From: Caryophanales bacterium UBA3935
GTDB taxonomy: Bacteria; Bacillota_I; Bacilli_A; ML615J-28; CAG-698
Assembly (NCBI GenBank): GCA_002385755.1
Contig: DGED01000063.1
Coordinates: 25,735-39,228, forward strand
Direction of reading: 5' to 3'
Length of the DNA stretch: 13,494 nt
Shown here: positions 12,257-13,494 of the stretch, one piece after another
Position numbering within the stretch: position 1 is the stretch's first letter
How the letters are laid out: every line of letters starts with the position of its first letter
Notes under the pieces: generated by a model
Database searches by the model: none
Seen by the model: the letters and a program-made list of their open reading frames with translations, nothing else
What the model was told of the DNA's origin: nothing
Program-made: the position numbers and the translations under genes

Positions 12257-13494
12257 ATGTTTGTCGATGAAGTGAAAATTAAAGTGAAAGCCGGCGACGG
12301 CGGTCGCGGGATCGTCGCATATCGTCGGGAAAAATACGTGCCGAAAGGCGGACCCGCCGGGGGGAACGGCGGCCGCGGCGGAAACGTTATTTTCGTCGGC
12401 GACGAGGGGCTTTCGACTTTGGTCGATCTTTATTATCGGAAGATGATTAAGGCGGAAAACGGCGCCCCCGGTCAAAGCAAGAACCGCTACGGTCGCGACG
12501 GGGCCGATGTTTATGTTCGCGTGCCGCTCGGGTCGGTCGTTTATGACGCGGACGGGAAGGTTATCGCCGATATCACCCGCCCCGGCCAGGCGGAAGTCAT
12601 CGCGAAGGGCGGCCGCGGCGGCCGCGGGAACGCTTCCTTGGCGACGCCGCGCGTTACCGCCCCCGACTTCGCGGAGCCCGGCGAGCGGGGCGAGGAGCGC
12701 GAGTTGCGCGTCGAGTTGAAAGTTTTGGCCGACGTCGGGCTCGTGGGCTTTCCTTCCGTCGGGAAATCGACTTTGATTTCCGTCATTAGCGCCGCGCGGC
12801 CGAAAATCGCCGCTTATCCCTTCACCACGCTCACGCCCCAACTGGGGGTCGTGAGAATCGGCGACGAGAGGTCGTTTGTCGTGGCGGACTTGCCGGGACT
12901 GATTAAAGGGGCGAGCCAGGGAGCGGGCCTCGGAATCCAGTTTCTGCGCCACATCGAGCGGACGCGCGTCATCGTTCACGTTATTGACGTCGCAGCCGAA
13001 AGCGGCCGCGACCCCGTTCAGGACTACCATGACATCAACCGGGAACTTGAAAGCCATAACCCGGCGTTGCTTCTCCGCCCGCAAATCATCGCCGCCAATA
13101 AGATGGATTTGCCGGGGGCGGAAGAAAACTTGGAAAAATTAAAAACGCGGATTACGGGCGTCCCGATCGTGGCGATCAGCGCGTATACTAAAGATAATGT
13201 CAACGAGCTTTTATACCGAATCGCCGACGCGCTTGATAAGACGGGACCCGGGGATTTCGTTGAGATCGTGGGCGGGCACGTGGAATACAAATTCGAACCC
13301 GAGCCCGATCCCTTCACTATTGAAAAAGAGCCCGACGGCGTGTATAATGTTAGGGGACCGGTGATTGAGAAATATTTCAACGCGGTTGACTTCAATAACG
13401 AGTCAAGCGTGAAAATGTTCGCCCGCCGGCTCCGGAATCTCGGAGTCGAGGATGAGTTGCGAAAAGCGGGAGTCGCCGCCGGCGACACCGTCAG
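12257..13494 (+). CDS. obgE: GTPase Obg/CgtA (3' end outside window)
   Basis: 412 residues are visible from ATG 12257 and the frame is open to the window edge. The N-terminal glycine-rich Obg fold (about 1-158) shows MFVDEVKIKVKAGDGG and repeated GGRGG motifs. The GTPase domain has P-loop GFPSVGKST (164-172), switch threonines near 190-191, DLPG (211-214), NKMD (281-284) and SA (308-309). The OCT domain (about 340 on) contains DGVYNVRGPVIEKYF and runs to AGDTV, so only the last few residues should be missing. Obg binds the 50S subunit during late assembly and links ribosome maturation to nucleotide state and stress. It sits directly after rpmA, a common arrangement, but behind a terminator. 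Confidence 0.96.
   Translation, partial: MFVDEVKIKVKAGDGGRGIVAYRREKYVPKGGPAGGNGGRGGNVIFVGDEGLSTLVDLYYRKMIKAENGAPGQSKNRYGRDGADVYVRVPLGSVVYDADGKVIADITRPGQAEVIAKGGRGGRGNASLATPRVTAPDFAEPGERGEERELRVELKVLADVGLVGFPSVGKSTLISVISAARPKIAAYPFTTLTPQLGVVRIGDERSFVVADLPGLIKGASQGAGLGIQFLRHIERTRVIVHVIDVAAESGRDPVQDYHDINRELESHNPALLLRPQIIAANKMDLPGAEENLEKLKTRITGVPIVAISAYTKDNVNELLYRIADALDKTGPGDFVEIVGGHVEYKFEPEPDPFTIEKEPDGVYNVRGPVIEKYFNAVDFNNESSVKMFARRLRNLGVEDELRKAGVAAGDTV

Noticed and set aside
12215..13084. 289-codon open frame on the minus strand
   Set aside because: It is antisense to obgE, whose translation shows all Obg/GTPase motifs. The antisense frame has no ribosome site and no recognisable domain, as is usual opposite GC-rich genes.

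Overview
The window looks like a chromosomal segment of an uncultured member of the Bacillota (Firmicutes), probably the Bacilli/Mollicutes side. The best evidence is the order rplU - prp - rpmA - obgE. L27 carries the N-terminal extension (INIQFFA) that the Prp protease removes, Obg has the C-terminal OCT domain, and Shine-Dalgarno sites (AGGAGG) and sigma-A-type promoters are strong. Coding DNA is moderately GC-rich, while promoters and spacers are AT-rich. All genes read cleanly with the standard bacterial code: Trp is TGG, and TGA closes the YfcC-family gene.

Layout. 1-135: 3' end of an unrecognised gene. 158-4876: a two-gene operon with a good promoter and a strong terminator. It encodes two fused ATPase-permease ABC half-transporters of the MacB/FtsX type, probably a heterodimer. 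4828-5225: a gap without protein genes whose sequence can fold into a long-range stem (24 Watson-Crick pairs in four segments) enclosing further hairpins. A minus-strand promoter lies at one end and a bidirectional intrinsic terminator at the other, so I propose a roughly 360-nt noncoding RNA gene that I cannot assign to a known family. 5291-8691, minus strand: a promoter, then a membrane lipid enzyme (VTT/TVP38-like membrane domain + PlsC-type acyltransferase + zinc ribbon) overlapping a YfcC-type carrier gene by 32 bp. 8742-9293: a small Gly/Ala/Ser-rich membrane protein of unknown function. 9271-10999: promoter, GNAT-like protein, mscL. 11000-11291: regulatory region with tandem promoters, a palindrome and the L21 leader. 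11292-12209: rplU-prp-rpmA, followed by an intrinsic terminator. 12257-end: obgE, cut off shortly before its stop codon.

How it fits together. The right third is conserved ribosome biogenesis: two large-subunit proteins, the protease that matures one of them, and the Obg assembly GTPase. The rest is mainly envelope biology (ABC pair, lipid acyltransferase fusion, carrier, MscL, small membrane protein). The least explained element is the structured RNA between the convergent ABC and carrier operons.
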